In this document: positions 4,428 through 5,888 of the stretch, one piece after another
Position numbering within the stretch: position 1 is the first letter of the stretch
How the letters are laid out: every line of letters starts with the position of its first letter
Source: Frankiales bacterium
Lineage (GTDB): Bacteria > Actinomycetota > Actinomycetes > Mycobacteriales > Jatrophihabitantaceae
Reading direction: 5' to 3'
DNA length: 5,888 bases
Assembly: GCA_025963265.1 (NCBI GenBank)
Contig: JAOPUY010000041.1
Location: 1 to 5,888 of the forward strand
Program-made: the position numbers and the translations under genes
Notes under the pieces: model-generated
The model's input: the letters and a program-made list of their open reading frames with translations, nothing else
What the model was told of the DNA's origin: nothing
The model's database searches: none

Positions 4428-5675
4428 ATGACCGACCGCGTGACGCTGACGGCCCGCACCGACCGCGTGACGCTGACGGCCCGCGCCGCCCGCCGAATCG
4501 CGCTGGCCGCCCAGGGTTTCGGCCTGCCCCGACCGACCGGGCCGGTGACCGCCCGGCAAATCCGCCGGACGGTGGACGGCATGGGCATCTTGCAGCTGGA
4601 CTCGGTCAACGTGCTCTCGCGCTCGCACTACCTGCCGGTCTTCTCGCGGTTGGGGCCTTATCCGCGCGAGGTGCTCGACCGCCTCACCGGTCACACCGCC
4701 GGCAAGCTGCAGCGCGAGTACGTCGAATATTGGGCCCATGAGGCCTCGCTGATCCCGCTCAGCACCCATCCTTTGCTGCGCTGGCGGATGGAGCGGGCCG
4801 CTGAGGACGCGTGGGGCTCGGTGCGAAAGCTGGCCGCCGAGCAGCCGCACCTCATCGAGGACGTCCGGGCGCTGGTGCGCGCGCGCGGCCCGATCCGCAG
4901 CAATGAGACCAGCGCGGAGCGCGCCCCGAAGAAGCCGGGGGAGATGTGGAACTGGCACGAGGGCAAGGTCGCGCTGGAATTCCTGTTCTACGCCGGCGAG
5001 GTCGGCGCGGCTCGGCGGGTCAACTTCGAGCGTGATTACGACCTCATCGAGCGGGTGCTGCCGCCAGCACTCCTGGCCCAGCCCACCCCGACGCCGGACG
5101 ACGCGCAGCGCGAACTCCTCCGGATCGCCGCCCGGGCCTACGGCATCGCGACCGAGCCCGACCTGGGCGACTACTTCCGGCTGCCGCGGGCCGAGTCCAA
5201 GCTCCGGGTGGCTGAGCTGGTCGAGCTGGGCGAGCTGATCCCGGCCGACGTGCGCGGTTGGACGGCGCCGGCCTACCTCTGGTCCGAGGCCCGACGGCCG
5301 CGGGTGCTGCAGGCCAACGCGCTGTTGAGCCCGTTCGACCCGCTCATCTGGTTCCGCGACCGCGCGTTGCGGCTGTTCGGCTTTCACTACCGGATCGAGA
5401 TCTACACCCCGGCCGTGCAGCGCAAGCACGGCTACTACGTGCTGCCGTTCCTGCTCGGCGAGGACTTGGTCGCCCGAGTCGACCTCAAAGCCGACCGGCA
5501 GTCCTCGACCCTGCTCGTGCAGTCGGCCTGGCTCGAGCCGGGCTTCGACCAAGGCCACGTGGCGGAAAACCTGGCGGTGGCCCTGGCCGAGCTCGGCGGC
5601 TGGCTCGGGCTCGACGGCGTCCAGGTGATGCCGCGGGGCGACCTCAGCGCCGCCCTCGCCGCCCGCCTGCCCTAG
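4428..5675 (+). CDS. ycaQ: YcaQ-type winged-helix DNA glycosylase (interstrand crosslink repair)
   Basis: A 415-residue cytoplasmic protein of the HTH_42 (formerly DUF1006) family. E. coli YcaQ and Streptomyces AlkZ are DNA glycosylases that excise alkylated bases and unhook interstrand crosslinks. The family fingerprint is clear: ARRIALAAQGF (21-31), then GILQLDSVNVLSRSHYLPVFSR (53-74), which contains the catalytic Q-x-D signature (Q56, D58) of the YcaQ-like branch, not the Q-x-Q of AlkZ. EYWAHEASLIP, GEMWNWHEGKVALEFLFYAGEV, and the C-terminal LLSPFDPLIWFRDRALRLFGFHYRIEIYTP and GYYVLPFLLGE blocks follow. Length is close to E. coli YcaQ. The ATG at 4428 has no Shine-Dalgarno and may be leaderless. 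Residues 2-10 and 11-19 are an exact repeat, TDRVTLTAR, extending the usual N-terminus. The gene is divergent from DedA and convergent with the DUF4097 gene. No antibiotic cluster is visible, so general alkylation repair is the likelier role. Confidence 0.95.
   Translation: MTDRVTLTARTDRVTLTARAARRIALAAQGFGLPRPTGPVTARQIRRTVDGMGILQLDSVNVLSRSHYLPVFSRLGPYPREVLDRLTGHTAGKLQREYVEYWAHEASLIPLSTHPLLRWRMERAAEDAWGSVRKLAAEQPHLIEDVRALVRARGPIRSNETSAERAPKKPGEMWNWHEGKVALEFLFYAGEVGAARRVNFERDYDLIERVLPPALLAQPTPTPDDAQRELLRIAARAYGIATEPDLGDYFRLPRAESKLRVAELVELGELIPADVRGWTAPAYLWSEARRPRVLQANALLSPFDPLIWFRDRALRLFGFHYRIEIYTPAVQRKHGYYVLPFLLGEDLVARVDLKADRQSSTLLVQSAWLEPGFDQGHVAENLAVALAELGGWLGLDGVQVMPRGDLSAALAARLP
4431..4484 (+). 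repeat. Perfect 27-bp tandem duplication at the start of the YcaQ-type gene
   Basis: Bases 4431-4457 and 4458-4484 are identical over all 27 positions and directly adjacent. The unit is nine codons, so the frame is kept and the peptide TDRVTLTAR is encoded twice immediately after the start Met. Identity ends sharply on both sides. Because even wobble positions are identical, the duplication must be recent or kept homogeneous. Confidence 0.97.
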
Positions 5676-5699
5676 CCAGCAGCGGGACTAGCTGGCTAG
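5672..5699. terminator. 9-bp bidirectional hairpin overlapping both convergent stop codons
   Basis: CTAGCCAGC (5672-5680) and GCTGGCTAG (5691-5699) are perfect reverse complements separated by a ten-base loop. The left arm contains the TAG stop of the YcaQ-type gene (5673-5675); the loop contains the TAG stop of the opposing DUF4097 gene (5688-5690, read on minus); and the right arm encodes its last three residues, Leu-Ala-Ser. No T-run is present on either strand. It is the strongest stem-loop in the window and most likely ends both transcripts. Confidence 0.65.
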
Positions 5700-5888
5700 A
5701 CGCTCGCCAGCCGCGCGCTGAATGGTGACGTCGCCTCGTCCGGTGCGAGCCCGGATGGTGAAGGGCGGCGCCCCGTCGGACGGCGCGCTGTCCTCGAGCG
5801 GCATCTCGGTCCGCAGCTCGCCGTGTCCGGTCACCACGTCGAGGCGGGCGTGCCGGCCGGGCGGCAACCCGACCGTGAACGAGCCGGC
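5688..5888 (-). CDS. DUF4097 family beta-strand repeat protein (C-terminal part only)
   Basis: The minus strand is open from the right edge to a TAG at 5688-5690, giving the last 66 residues of a protein whose N-terminus lies outside the window. The pattern is that of the repeated short beta-strands of the DUF4097 (putative adhesin) family: SFTVGLPPGRHARLDVVTGHGELRTEMP (3-30), then FTIRARTGRGDVTIQRA (43-59), where small polar turns with Gly-Asp or Gly-Glu are followed by two or three alternating hydrophobic residues. Many actinobacteria carry such a protein near DNA-binding or toxin-antitoxin genes; its function is unknown. The gene is only 12 bases from the YcaQ-type stop and shares its terminator hairpin. 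The reading frame has strong G/C third-position bias. The coding call is firm and the family call is fairly good. Confidence 0.8.
   Translation of the reverse strand, partial: AGSFTVGLPPGRHARLDVVTGHGELRTEMPLEDSAPSDGAPPFTIRARTGRGDVTIQRAAGERLAS

Noticed and set aside
4341..5558. Long minus-strand open frame (405 codons) opposite the YcaQ-type gene
   Set aside because: It mirrors a gene with unmistakable family motifs; its translation is rich in Arg, Gly, Gln and His with no domain pattern, as expected for a high-GC antisense shadow.

Overview
The window reads as chromosomal DNA of a high-GC actinobacterium. Almost every codon ends in G or C, the long shadow frames typical of such genomes are present, and the protein families (acyltransferase-3 fused to an SGNH domain, DUF2461, YcaQ-type glycosylase, DUF4097) are all common in actinomycetes. 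The genus cannot be named from this stretch. There are no rRNA or tRNA genes, no complete insertion sequence and no CRISPR array. Most of it is ordinary core or housekeeping-type sequence with one small accessory-looking insert near the middle.

Layout, left to right. (1) Bases 1-1967, plus strand: a membrane acyltransferase with a C-terminal SGNH domain, cut at the left edge. (2) Bases 2014-2664, minus strand: a DUF2461 (TIGR02453-type) protein, convergent with the first gene; a hairpin at the acyltransferase stop may end its transcript. (3) Bases 2685-2990, minus strand: a 101-residue protein that looks like Imm33/DUF2185, with a very good Shine-Dalgarno and codon use unlike its neighbours. 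(4) Bases 2991-3135: an AT-richer spacer with three hairpins and a head-to-head second ribosome binding site leading into a four-codon reading frame. (5) Bases 3136-3705, minus strand: a GNAT acetyltransferase. (6) Bases 3730-4353 (or to 4410), minus strand: a DedA/VTT membrane protein, 24 bases upstream of the GNAT gene. (7) Bases 4428-5675, plus strand and divergent from DedA: a YcaQ-type DNA glycosylase whose N-terminus carries a perfect 27-bp tandem duplication. (8) Bases 5688-5888, minus strand: the C-terminal 66 residues of a DUF4097 protein that runs off the right edge; it converges on the YcaQ gene and shares a hairpin with it that overlaps both stop codons.

The genes do not form one obvious pathway. 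The acyltransferase and the DedA protein both belong to the cell envelope, YcaQ to DNA crosslink repair, and the Imm33-like gene to toxin-immunity biology. The more interesting signals are small: the exact duplication in the glycosylase gene, the stop-codon-overlapping hairpins at the convergent junctions, a repeated TAGGCT-N6-start arrangement suggesting leaderless transcripts, and the orphan immunity-like gene with what may be the scar of a lost divergent partner. I did not find convincing evidence of a large undescribed system here.
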